Translations under genes and position numbers: made by a program
From: Burkholderia sp. 4M9327F10
GTDB taxonomy: Bacteria > Pseudomonadota > Gammaproteobacteria > Burkholderiales > Burkholderiaceae
Reading direction: 5' to 3'
Length of the DNA: 64,000 bases
NCBI RefSeq assembly: GCF_005503145.1
Contig: NZ_SCNV01000023.1
Location: 1 to 64,000, forward strand
Shown: piece after piece, positions 16,478 to 24,359 of the stretch
Position numbering within the stretch: position 1 is the stretch's first letter
How the letters are laid out: each line of letters starts with the position of its first letter
Notes under the pieces: model-generated
Databases searched by the model: none
Seen by the model: only the letters and a program-made list of their open reading frames with translations
What the model was told of the DNA's origin: nothing

Positions 16478-16893
16478 TCGTCCTGGATACCAATGTTCTG
16501 TCGGAAGTGCTACGTCCGGCACCCGTGGCCTCCGTTCTAGCGTGGTTGGCAAAGCAACAGCGCGCGGCGCTATTTACCACAAGCATCACGCGCGGTGAAA
16601 TTCTCTACGGCGTTCAATCGTTACCTGCCGGTAGCCAAAAGGAGATGCTTCGAAACGCGGTCATGGGTATCTTCAACAGTGATTTCGCCGGACAGTTGCT
16701 GAGCTTCGACAGCGACGCCGCCGACCTCTACGCCAACATCGCGACGTCGCGCAAACGAGTTGGCCGCCCGATCAGTCAATCAGACGCCATGATTGCTGCG
16801 ATAACGCTTTCGCGGGGAGCGAGTTTGGCCACCCGCAACGTCAAGGACTTCGTCGATTGCGGGATTGAGATCATCGATCCTTGGAGTGTCTAG
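16474..16893 (+). CDS. FitB/VapC-type PIN-domain toxin
   Basis: A 139-aa PIN-domain ribonuclease. The acidic active-site residues are visible: Asp5 in MIVLDTN, Glu42 in TRGEILYG, Asp104 in SQSDAMIAA and Asp125 in RNVKDF. Members of this family cleave RNA and are neutralised by a FitA/VapB antitoxin encoded just upstream. The ATG lies within the reconstructed antitoxin stop, so expression is expected to be coupled to antitoxin translation. The toxin itself appears intact while its antitoxin is frameshifted. Confidence 0.9.
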   Translation: MIVLDTNVLSEVLRPAPVASVLAWLAKQQRAALFTTSITRGEILYGVQSLPAGSQKEMLRNAVMGIFNSDFAGQLLSFDSDAADLYANIATSRKRVGRPISQSDAMIAAITLSRGASLATRNVKDFVDCGIEIIDPWSV

Positions 16894-16974
16894 ACAGGAG
16901 GCACCAGCACATCACATGCGCGGCACGCCAATTGCTCCACCCTCTGTATCGGCACAAACAGAGTGAGGTTCAAA

Positions 16975-17163
16975 ATGAGCACTCGATTCAGGTGGACAAG
17001 CGTCGCCACGCTTGTAGTTCTGGCATCGCTCGCAACCGGCTGCACGCTGGGCGGGGCTGCCGCAGGCGGTGTGATCGGCAATGAAGCGACCAACCACAGC
17101 GTGGCTGGCACTGTAGGCGGCGCCGTAGTTGGCGGCGCGGTAGGCTACGAGCTGGGTAAATAA
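16975..17163 (+). CDS. Small glycine-zipper lipoprotein
   Basis: A 62-aa protein starting MSTRFRWTSVATLVVLAS with a lipobox ATGC, then a glycine-rich stretch of the glycine-zipper 2TM type (GGAAAGGVIGNEATNHS and VGGAVVGGAVGYELG). Similar small lipoproteins (OsmB-like, SlyB-like) are outer-membrane or envelope proteins induced by osmotic or other stress. GAGG lies about 9 nt before the ATG, so I use this start rather than an in-frame GTG 12 nt upstream. The function is unproven. Confidence 0.82.
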   Translation: MSTRFRWTSVATLVVLASLATGCTLGGAAAGGVIGNEATNHSVAGTVGGAVVGGAVGYELGK

Positions 17164-17171
17164 GAAAATCT

Positions 17172-17260
17172 ATGGTCGATTGTGCAATCACGTTGCGTCC
17201 GGCCACGAGTTCCGACGAGCCCTTCCTGCTCAGCTTGCGCCGGGCCACCATGACTGCGCC
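17172..17260 (+). pseudogene. N-terminal remnant of a GNAT acetyltransferase
   Basis: An ATG at 17172 opens a frame whose first 28 residues, including ITLRPATSSDEPFLLSL and RRATMTAPH, read like the beginning of a GNAT N-acetyltransferase. Within about 15 further residues the resemblance stops, and the frame runs into the DOPA-dioxygenase-like gene at 17331. The rest of the acetyltransferase is missing. It is probably a deletion scar; it could also be a false resemblance, since only about 28 residues match. Confidence 0.45.
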
Positions 17261-17330
17261 CCACGCCACCTCCCGCACGCAGGCCGGCAAACTGTCTTAT
17301 GCTGAGGGTCTTTGCATACGCATTCATCAC

Positions 17331-17684
17331 ATGACCCCTCCAGACATCTCAGCTATCCAGGACTGGCACGCCCACGTGTACTTCGACGCGGAACACCGCG
17401 ACGCAGCCTGGGCTTTGCGCGAGCAGATCGAAGCCCGTTTCGAGGGCAAGCTGCAAATGGGCCGCTTTCATGAGCGCCCGGTCGGCCCGCATCCTCTGTG
17501 GTCGTATCAACTCGCGTTCGAGCCGTCTCACTTCAGCGAAATCGTGACATGGCTCACGCTCAATCACGGCGCGCTAGACGTTTTTCTGCACCCCAACACG
17601 GGTGACGGACTACGCGATCATCGCGACTCGGCGGTATGGATCGGTCATTCGTACACCCTCAAACTCGAGGTGTTCGACCGCTGA
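17331..17684 (+). CDS. DOPA 4,5-dioxygenase-like protein
   Basis: A 117-aa single-domain protein. Diagnostic text is DWHAHVYFD at residues 10-18, ARFEGKLQMGRFHERPVGPH in the middle, and LNHGALDVFLHPNTGDGLRDH near the end. The conserved His residues at the start (H-x-H-V-Y-F) and in the HP-x-T-G-D block form the iron site proposed for this family, first known from fungal and plant DOPA 4,5-dioxygenase; bacterial substrates are largely unknown. The frame stays open upstream into a GNAT remnant, but the family begins at MTPPDISAIQDW. No strong ribosome site is seen before this ATG. Confidence 0.85.
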   Translation: MTPPDISAIQDWHAHVYFDAEHRDAAWALREQIEARFEGKLQMGRFHERPVGPHPLWSYQLAFEPSHFSEIVTWLTLNHGALDVFLHPNTGDGLRDHRDSAVWIGHSYTLKLEVFDR

Positions 17685-17718
17685 CCTGGCGCATGCGCCA
17701 GGTCACGGCGCACTCGCG

Positions 17719-18027
17719 CTACATGTTGCTATAAGACTTGCACCACCCGGTCGCCGCAACCTGCTGCGTGCCGAACAACAGACATCCACCCCAGGCGTCC
17801 GATGCCTTGCCCTGGAACAGTGAGCAGTTGGCGCATGACTGCCCCGCTACGTAGGTAGGAAACTTCGCTTTATCGACGTTTGCAGCCACCTCTTTGTAGC
17901 CAAGCTCTTGCGCCTTGGGATCCGCTTCGCGAAGCCACGCCGCATCCGCAAGCGCCAAGCGTGTGAGGGCAAGCGAGGCGCCTGCGCCAATGCTCAAAAG
18001 GACAAAACTACGACGTGAGTTGTTCAT
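17719..18027 (-). CDS. High-potential iron-sulfur protein (HiPIP)
   Basis: A 102-aa protein with an export signal containing twin arginines (NNSRRSFVLLSIGAGAS) and the four cluster cysteines in HiPIP order: Cys65 and Cys68 in SCANC, Cys82 in GGCLLF and Cys96 in TGWCKSY. HiPIPs are periplasmic single-electron carriers with a [4Fe-4S] cluster, exported folded by Tat. The gene follows a nitroreductase gene by 25 bp on the same strand; the two are probably cotranscribed, but a functional link is not shown. The start at 18027 is set by the signal peptide. Confidence 0.93.
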   Translation of the reverse strand: MNNSRRSFVLLSIGAGASLALTRLALADAAWLREADPKAQELGYKEVAANVDKAKFPTYVAGQSCANCSLFQGKASDAWGGCLLFGTQQVAATGWCKSYSNM

Positions 18028-18052
18028 GGTGGGGAGAAGATATGAAAGCACA

Positions 18053-18742
18053 CTATTCGAGGAACTTCGCAAACCGCTCGACAGGTTCGCGCTCGGTGCG
18101 CAGCTGGTTGACGCGCGCAGCCTGATCGGCCCAGCCGAGCGACATGCCGCACACCAGTTGCTCTTCATCGGGCAGATCAAGGTGGCTGGCAATCACCCGG
18201 TGAAACGGCGTGAAAGCGGCCTGCGGGCAGGTGTCGAGCCCGCGTCCACGCGCTGCAATCATGATGGCTTCGAGAAACATGCCGTAGTCGAGCCAGCTAC
18301 CCTGCTCCATGATCCGGTCGATGGTAAAAAACAGTCCCACGGGCGCACCGAAAAACGCATAGTTACGCGCGTGCTGCGCATGCATTTTCGCCTTGTCGCC
18401 TTTCTCGATGCCCAACAGGCCGTAGAGATCCCAACCGATTTTCCTGCGCCGGTCGATATACGGCGACACCCATTCGCGCGGATAGTAACGGTAGTCTTCC
18501 TGATACAGGCTGTCGCGCTGCGGATCGTCATACGCGGCGAGCAAGGCCTGCGAAAGCTGCCCGAGCGTCTGCCCCGTCACGACATACACTTTCCACGGCT
18601 GAATATTTGTGCCCGATGGCGCCCGGCTCGCGGCTTCGAGGATCGCTTCTATTTCGGCTCGTGCCACCGGAGTCGGTAAAAACGCGCGGATCGAGCGCCG
18701 CGACTTCAATACCGCATCGATCCCGTTGACGGATTCCCTCAT
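18053..18742 (-). CDS. Nitroreductase family FMN oxidoreductase
   Basis: A 229-aa protein with the nitroreductase layout: SRRSIRAFLPTPVARAEIE at the N-terminus (flavin phosphate site), AASRAPSGTNIQPWKVYVV, GSWLDYGMFLEAIMIAARG, and ASHLDLPDEEQLVCGMSLG at the C-terminus. Such enzymes reduce nitro compounds or quinones using NAD(P)H and FMN; the physiological substrate is unknown. It is first in a two-gene run with a HiPIP. No membrane segment or signal peptide is seen, so it should be cytoplasmic, while the HiPIP is periplasmic. Confidence 0.9.
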   Translation of the reverse strand: MRESVNGIDAVLKSRRSIRAFLPTPVARAEIEAILEAASRAPSGTNIQPWKVYVVTGQTLGQLSQALLAAYDDPQRDSLYQEDYRYYPREWVSPYIDRRRKIGWDLYGLLGIEKGDKAKMHAQHARNYAFFGAPVGLFFTIDRIMEQGSWLDYGMFLEAIMIAARGRGLDTCPQAAFTPFHRVIASHLDLPDEEQLVCGMSLGWADQAARVNQLRTEREPVERFAKFLE

Positions 18743-19030
18743 TCCGATGCCCTCTGCTGGGTGAGCCGCGCGGGCCCCGCCCCTTTGGCGGGTGGCCGCC
18801 TCGCGGTCCGGCGCAACGCCGGCTGGCGCCAGTCCTGGGGCGATTCTAGCCGGAGCCGCGCGCGCTTGCTGGCGAGGTCTTCAAGAATTGCCGCGCGAGG
18901 CCGTTATTCCTTACATGCCCAAAAACCAGGCGACTGACCGGCTGCGCTTCGCGGCGACGTTCCCGCCGCGCCCACCCGGTATGGCGCCCTTGACCGACTG
19001 CCTTCGCTCGCCTCAATGCCTTTGCTCAAG

Positions 19031-20242
19031 ATGGGATTTCTCGACGCGCTGTTCGGACGCAAACCTTCGCCGGACGCATTCGCCGCCCTGTTTATCGAGG
19101 CGGTCAAACGGCGCGGCTTTGGCGCCACGCTGCGCTACAACGCCGACGAATACCGGCTCGAATACGGCGACAACGCCGTCTTCAATCTGCATCACGCGTA
19201 CCGCGCCTATTGCGGCAGCGACAAGGCGCTGCGCGAGGAATCCCTGCAAGGGTTTGTCGTCACGCTGTGTTCGAGCCAGCAGGCGGCGCCCGAACATTTG
19301 TCAGACGCGCGCGCACGGCTACGCCCGCTGATCCGCGGCCGCAGCATGCTCGAAGACGTGCGCCTGCATCAGTTGCGCACGACGGGCCGGGACGCCACGT
19401 TCTCGCCGGCATGGCGCGCGTTCGGCGAGGACTGCGCGGTCCTGCTGGCGCTCGACTATCCCGAGTTCACCTCGACGCTAATGAGCGGGCCGGCGCAGTC
19501 ATGGCACATCACCCTCGACGACGCACTCGCAATCGCGCGCGACAACCTGCGCGACATCACCCCCGACGCATTCGTCGAAGTGGCGCGCGGTGTCTATCGC
19601 GGCGACTGGCGCGACGGCTACGACGCGAGCCGGGTGCTGCTGCCGGACCTGCTGCACCGTGCGCCGGTGCACGGCTGTCCGGTCTTCATGATTCCCACCC
19701 GCGATGTCTTGCTTGTCACCAGCGACAAGGATGACGCCGGGCTTGCCGCGATGGTCGACGCAAGCCGCGAAGCTGCCCAGACCGGCCGCCCGGTGTCGCC
19801 GTTCATGTACTGCTACGACGACGACGGTCTGCGCCGCTTCACGCCGCCGCAGCGCGAAGTGGCGCGGCGTCTCGCGCAACTCGGCCTGCGTTATCGCAAG
19901 GACGACTACGACACGCAAAAAGCCGCGCTCGATCGTCTGCACACGCAGGAAGGACGCGATGTGTTCGTTGCCAACTATCTGCTGTACGGCAGCAAGGACG
20001 AAACCGGCGAGATGTTCTCGGCGGCGACGTGGACCGCGGGCGTGGAAACCCTGTTGCCCGAGGCCGAACGGATCGTGCTGGTGCAGCCCGAATCCGGCGA
20101 GACGCGCATCGTGCCGTGGCAGCGGATCGCGCCGCTGGTGGGCGGCCTGCTCGAAGAAGAACCGATGTATCCGGTGCGCTATCGCACCTGCGGTTTTCCC
20201 GACGCGGGGCAATTCGCGTCGTTTGCGCGCAGCGAAGCGTAG
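19031..20242 (+). CDS. DUF1444/YtpQ-like protein
   Basis: A 403-aa soluble protein starting MGFLDALFGRKPSPDAFA. The central region has ITLDDALAIARDNLRDITPDAF, the pattern seen in DUF1444 (YtpQ-like) proteins, and the protein is acidic throughout. An alternative start lies five codons upstream. No signal peptide, membrane helix or catalytic motif is visible. The function is unknown, and it stands alone, with gaps of over 250 bp on both sides. The family assignment is tentative, since the N- and C-terminal parts carry no motif I recognise. Confidence 0.65.
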   Translation: MGFLDALFGRKPSPDAFAALFIEAVKRRGFGATLRYNADEYRLEYGDNAVFNLHHAYRAYCGSDKALREESLQGFVVTLCSSQQAAPEHLSDARARLRPLIRGRSMLEDVRLHQLRTTGRDATFSPAWRAFGEDCAVLLALDYPEFTSTLMSGPAQSWHITLDDALAIARDNLRDITPDAFVEVARGVYRGDWRDGYDASRVLLPDLLHRAPVHGCPVFMIPTRDVLLVTSDKDDAGLAAMVDASREAAQTGRPVSPFMYCYDDDGLRRFTPPQREVARRLAQLGLRYRKDDYDTQKAALDRLHTQEGRDVFVANYLLYGSKDETGEMFSAATWTAGVETLLPEAERIVLVQPESGETRIVPWQRIAPLVGGLLEEEPMYPVRYRTCGFPDAGQFASFARSEA

Positions 20243-20497
20243 CAGCGCCGGGGGACGCTTCACGGTCGCTGAAGTGAACCGGTGCGCGGCTCACCGTGCT
20301 CACGCGCCCCGCCCCCGCCGCGGCTTGCCTTACCTCAGGAAAGGCAGTTTGCTCTTTCCGGCCCTTACAAACCATCAAACTCCACGGTCCTCTCTCCGAT
20401 AACCCGTTCGATCAGGCTCGTGCCATCAAAGTGAATTCACCTTTCGATCGCGCACGCGCCGTTGCTATCCAACGTGTTTATCTGGAGGAAATGGACC

Positions 20498-21277
20498 ATG
20501 CCATCCGATTCGTTCGGTCTGACCATGGCGTCGCTGCCGACGCCCACCACAACGTCGGTGTCGTCGCCGGACTCCACACCTGCCAAAAAGTCCACCGCAA
20601 GCGCCGACACCGCCACGACGTCGGGCACCAACAGCAGCAGCGACCCGTTGATGGCCGCGCTTCAGCAAACGCTTTCGCAGCTCGGCTACAGCATGCCCGC
20701 CGGCTCGCTGACTACGACGAGCAGCACTGGCGCGTCGGATGGCAGCACGGACAGCATCGGCGCGACCGGCACGGCCAATTCCGATGCGACCAGCACCGGC
20801 GCGCAGTTCCTCGCCGCGCTTTATCAGGCGCTGGCGTTGCAGCAATCGATCGCGGCAAGCGACGGCGGCGCTTCGTCCGGCAATGGCTCGGCTAGCGCGA
20901 TTGCCAGCTTCAACGACTCGGCGTCCTCAGGAAGCGGCATCAGCGCCTATCGCGACCTTGGCTCACGGATTGCCGATCTGTCGAACGCATCGCGCGATTC
21001 GGTGAGCGACACGGACGACGCAGACGACACGGCGGGCGAATGGGACATCGAGATCGACGATGTATCCGAAACCTCGGAGCCGGACGAAGCGGATGACGAA
21101 GATCCCATGGATACCGCGATGTCGAATCTGAGCGACGCCTTGCAGGCGCACGTCGCCGCGCTCGATCAAGATCCGGGTGCGACGGTCACGCTTTCCGATG
21201 TCCTCGACGGCCTCTCGGGTAGCGCCGGCACCTTGAACTGGCAGCCGGTCGGCGGGCTGCTCGACGTGTCGGCCTGA
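20498..21277 (+). CDS. Ser/Thr/Asp-rich hypothetical protein
   Basis: A 259-aa protein of low complexity, starting MPSDSFGLTMASLPTPTTTS after a perfect GGAGG ribosome site. Residues 1-100 are Ser/Thr-rich, residues 165-205 are strongly acidic (DDADDTAGEWDIEIDDVS), and short helical patches (PLMAALQQTLSQLGY, QFLAALYQALALQQ, AMSNLSDALQAHVAAL) lie between. No signal peptide or membrane segment is seen. I do not recognise a family. The composition resembles surface, flagellar-export or type III secreted proteins, but this is a guess. Confidence 0.75.
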   Translation: MPSDSFGLTMASLPTPTTTSVSSPDSTPAKKSTASADTATTSGTNSSSDPLMAALQQTLSQLGYSMPAGSLTTTSSTGASDGSTDSIGATGTANSDATSTGAQFLAALYQALALQQSIAASDGGASSGNGSASAIASFNDSASSGSGISAYRDLGSRIADLSNASRDSVSDTDDADDTAGEWDIEIDDVSETSEPDEADDEDPMDTAMSNLSDALQAHVAALDQDPGATVTLSDVLDGLSGSAGTLNWQPVGGLLDVSA

Positions 21278-21316
21278 GACCAACGGCGGTCACGGTTCGC
21301 CCGGGGCGGCGAGCGC

Positions 21317-21817
21317 CTAGAGCACTCCTGACTTCCAGATCATCTGCGCCGCGGCCCCGAAGCCGAGCACGAAGCCGACCGGCTTCGCGATTCCCGGCGA
21401 CAACGTAAGCCGCGGCGACGCAAACAGCAACAACGCTGCGACGATCAGCAAAATACCGGCAGCGGCTTGCGCGCGATGCGGCGCGAGCGAGATCAGCATC
21501 GTCACCCCGACGATATTGCCGAACACCGTACCGGCCAGCGGCGCCGCGATCCGCCGCACCGTGGCAAGCATCTGACCGCCTTCGAACGCCTGCGGAATGT
21601 TGCCGAGGATGATCGGCATCGAGAGCAGCAACACGGCCTGCTTGATCGGCAGGAAGTGGCTGAGAATCGGCATTGCGACCAGCGGCACGCCGATGCTGAC
21701 CACGCCCTTGACCATGCCGCCCAACAGCAGCGCGAGCACGATGCCGAGCAGCGCCCAGGCATCGAGGGTCTGCAAGGCGGAGCCTAAAACGCCGTCGGAA
21801 AGATTGATGTGAACCAT
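21317..21817 (-). pseudogene. Truncated TauE/SafE-type transporter (N-terminal half)
   Basis: A 166-residue frame starting MVHINLSDGVLGSALQ. It shows the first half of a sulfite-exporter TauE/SafE protein: GGMVKGVVSIGVPLVAMPILS at the first membrane repeat, and further helices to GFVLGFGAAAQMIWKSGVL, then stop. Family members are normally about 250 residues with a second four-helix repeat, which is missing; the frame ends just where that repeat should begin. I call it truncated and probably non-functional, though a short functional variant cannot be excluded. Confidence 0.6.
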
Positions 21818-22235
21818 GGTGGAGTCTGTCCGCTATGACTGCGGAGTGGCGACTTCGGGCATCGCGCAGTGGAATTCGTGTCTTGGCCGGCGCGTCCCGT
21901 AATCCGCGGCGGCCCAAACTGACAGGCGCCCGTGCCCGCCGGAGCCGCATGATACCCCGGCGCGCACCGCGCCGCGCACGGTTCGCCCTGGCGGGTGCCG
22001 GCATGCTTTGGCGCACTGGCGGGCCGGCTTCGGCACCGCTGCGGCCTTACTTCTCCTTACCAACACTAAAGTTAGGTTTCTGCAAGGTCGAAAAGACCGG
22101 TAAGGCGAGATCGCACCGATAACAAGGGCTGTCCGCCACGCCGGCACATAGGCCGGCGTGGCGGACGGGCCCTGCCAGGGAAGCCGCTTGTGCCCAGCCG
22201 CGCAACCCTGAACAAGAGGATGAGGAAAGATTGCC
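21818..22235. other. 418-bp divergent intergenic region with a strong hairpin
   Basis: The region lies between the truncated TauE gene (minus) and a small hypothetical gene (plus). It contains no convincing gene. Its main content is a perfect 15-bp inverted repeat at 22131-22166, listed separately, and a nearby GC-rich palindromic CCCTGCCAGGG. Confidence 0.55.
22131..22166 (+). repeat. Perfect 15-bp inverted repeat (hairpin) upstream of a small gene
   Basis: Arms GTCCGCCACGCCGGC / GCCGGCGTGGCGGAC pair without mismatch around a 6-nt loop (ACATAG). It sits 69 bp before the ATG at 22236. No T-run follows, so a classical terminator is unlikely; it may be an RNA stem in the 5' leader, a protein-binding site, or a copy of a dispersed repeat. 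Confidence 0.7.
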
Positions 22236-22655
22236 ATGCAAATCAGCAACGCTGGGTCGTCACCTGCGCTGACGTCATCGGGGACTAGCGCGACTGTCGG
22301 GACTATCGGGACCACCACACCGGAACTGGACACGGCGTCCGCAAACAGCACCGATACCGATTCAACCACGACGGATACGTCGGCAACCTCAACCACCACG
22401 ACCCCGAGCCAGGACGCAGCCGTGAGCATTTCGCCCGAGGGCGCGGCGCTAGCAGCACAGGACCCCGGCACGGCAGATACTTCGGATGACTCCGGCAATA
22501 CGGCCAACGTTTCGCCACTCAAGTCGTTCACTTATGGCACGTTGGGACTCGAGCGCCCCGACCAGCCGCAAGACAATCAGAATGCGTTCTACACCGCCGG
22601 CCGCTGGCTGGCGGCGGGACTCACCATCGGGGGCATCATCTCGCTGCTGGTGTGA
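22236..22655 (+). CDS. Thr/Ser-rich hypothetical protein with C-terminal membrane helix
   Basis: A 139-aa protein starting MQISNAGSSPALTSSGTS after GAGGATGAGGAAAG. The first 65 residues are Ser/Thr-rich. A VSISPEGAALAA motif (the Ile-Ser-Pro-x-Gly-x-x-Leu-Ala type seen in small Burkholderia proteins) follows, then SFTYGTLGLERPDQPQDNQN and a single C-terminal hydrophobic helix (WLAAGLTIGGIISLLV). The function is unknown. A tail-anchored layout, with the N-terminus facing the cytoplasm, would fit. It shares composition, but no aligned domain, with the protein at 20498-21277. Confidence 0.75.
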   Translation: MQISNAGSSPALTSSGTSATVGTIGTTTPELDTASANSTDTDSTTTDTSATSTTTTPSQDAAVSISPEGAALAAQDPGTADTSDDSGNTANVSPLKSFTYGTLGLERPDQPQDNQNAFYTAGRWLAAGLTIGGIISLLV

Positions 22656-22861
22656 CGAAGGCCCCGCCTCGCGCAGAGCTGGGAAAGTTCGAGTCCTAAG
22701 TATTTATGACGTTGGCACAACGCATAAAACGACGTTACAGTATTGCGCTTAAGCCGATCGAGTGTGATACACCGCGCATCAATGACACGGTCGCATGATC
22801 AAACCGTGAGCGCGCGACCCGGCTGGTCCCTTGTAACGTCGTCATCTGAACGGAGGCTTTC

Positions 22862-23875
22862 TTGGACGACTCCCTCACGCAGTCTGCGGATCAAAGCAAA
22901 AACGACACACCTGCAGCGCGGCGCAAACAACGGTTGCGCTGGGTCTTCGTGGGGCCGAATGGAATGCGGGCAGGCTGGGGCATCGTGGTGTTCATCGCGA
23001 TGGTCGTGGCAATTGCCTTCGGCATTTCGAAGCTATTGAATTTTTTCTTTGGACATATTCCCCATAGCGCGACGCTGCTGACGACGCGGGGCATCTACAT
23101 TGGCGAGAGCGTCCAGCTCGCGGCTCTGATAGGCGCATTAGCCGTGGTGTCGGCCATCGAACGGCGTCCGATACTGTCCTTCGGCCTGCAAGGTTCAGCC
23201 GGATGGGCACGCTTTGCAGGCGGTCTGATATGCGGTTTCGGTTCAATCAGCCTGGTAGTGCTGATTTTCCTGCAGATGCACCTGCTGACGCTCGATTCAC
23301 CCACCACGCATGGCGCAACACTGTGGACACACGGAATCGTCTGGGGCGGCGCCTTTCTGCTGGTCGCACTCGCCGAGGAGTCCGCACTGCGTGGCTACCT
23401 GCAATACACGCTGACCCGCGGCATAGGTTTCTGGTGGGGCGCGCTGCTGCTCTCGATCCTGTTCGGCGGCCTGCACGGTTCCAATCCGGGCGAAACGCCT
23501 GTGGGGCTCATTTCCGCGGGCGGCTTCGGCATCGTGCTATGCCTGAGCCTCTGGTACACCGGTTCGCTGCTCTGGGCGATCGGCTTTCATGCAGCGTGGG
23601 ATTGGGGGCAATCGTACTTCTACGGCACCTCCGATAGCGGCACGCTGCTCGATACGCGCCTCTATACCGCCCACCCGATCGGCAACATCCTGCTGAGCGG
23701 CGGCAAGACCGGACCGGAGGGCAGTGTGCTGGTGCTCGTGCTGCTGGTGGTAATGGGGCTGGCGATGTGGTTGTGGTGGGGACGCCGGACTACCTCGCCA
23801 TTCAGCGGCGGCGGCTGGCGACCGGCACGCAGCAACGGCAACCGTGAGCGCCGCCTTTTCTCCAAAGCCGCCTGA
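22862..23875 (+). CDS. CPBP-family intramembrane metalloprotease
   Basis: A 337-aa multi-spanning protein. The three conserved motifs of the CPBP (Rce1/Abi-like) family are visible: EESALRGYL (EExxxR), FGGLHGSN (the FxxxH site) and GFHAAWDWGQ (the last histidine motif). Family members cleave proteins in the membrane or modify prenylated peptides; the substrate here is unknown. The start is TTG at 22862, supported by a GGAGG site 6 nt upstream. The gene overlaps the following GNAT gene by one base, so the two are likely translated together. Confidence 0.88.
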   Translation: MDDSLTQSADQSKNDTPAARRKQRLRWVFVGPNGMRAGWGIVVFIAMVVAIAFGISKLLNFFFGHIPHSATLLTTRGIYIGESVQLAALIGALAVVSAIERRPILSFGLQGSAGWARFAGGLICGFGSISLVVLIFLQMHLLTLDSPTTHGATLWTHGIVWGGAFLLVALAEESALRGYLQYTLTRGIGFWWGALLLSILFGGLHGSNPGETPVGLISAGGFGIVLCLSLWYTGSLLWAIGFHAAWDWGQSYFYGTSDSGTLLDTRLYTAHPIGNILLSGGKTGPEGSVLVLVLLVVMGLAMWLWWGRRTTSPFSGGGWRPARSNGNRERRLFSKAA

Positions 23876-24330
23876 TGATGATCGAAGAAGTTCAGGCCTG
23901 CGATGAATCGGGCCTCGAAGCGATGATGCTGCACACCATCCGGACCAGCGTGAGGATGGACGAGGCGGAGATGGCTGGCGTCGTTGCCAATGTTCTCGCC
24001 AACATGCGCTGGGCATTCGACCATGCGCAGCAGTGTGTACACCTGAAATGCGTCGATGAAGGACGCATTCTCGGTGTCGTGCTGGTGAAGAATTTCTGGA
24101 ACCTGTGCAGCCTGTTTGTGGAGCCGCACCACCACCGGCGCGGCGTGGGTCGCAGCTTGATCGAAGCGGCGGTCAAACGGTGCGCGCCACGCAACGAACG
24201 GCAGTATCTGCAGGTTAACGCGGCGCCGAACGCCATTGAGTTTTATCGCTCGATGGGCTTTGCGAAGCTGGAAGATGCGAGGGTATTCGGCACGAGTACG
24301 CCGATGGCGCTGCCGCTAGGCGCCCAGTAG
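23875..24330 (+). CDS. GNAT family N-acetyltransferase
   Basis: A 151-aa single GNAT domain. Motif A, which binds acetyl-CoA, is visible as SLFVEPHHHRRGVGRSLIEAAV (Q/RxxGxG/A type: RRGVGR), and motif B as LQVNAAPNAIEFYRSMGFAKL. The acceptor substrate is unknown. Its ATG overlaps the stop of the CPBP protease gene by one base, so it is probably cotranscribed with it. Confidence 0.9.
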   Translation: MMIEEVQACDESGLEAMMLHTIRTSVRMDEAEMAGVVANVLANMRWAFDHAQQCVHLKCVDEGRILGVVLVKNFWNLCSLFVEPHHHRRGVGRSLIEAAVKRCAPRNERQYLQVNAAPNAIEFYRSMGFAKLEDARVFGTSTPMALPLGAQ

Positions 24331-24359
24331 GGCGTGACGCGGCAGCGTCGATGCGGCAG

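Noticed and set aside
16423..16598. Continuation of the antitoxin frame into the toxin gene as a real fusion
   Set aside because: The alternative frame restores the family C-terminus and the ATGA junction, so a one-base frameshift explains the extended frame better.
21186..22016. A 276-codon minus-strand frame overlapping the TauE region
   Set aside because: It is Arg-rich shadow text in another frame; the TauE frame has membrane helices and the family pattern.
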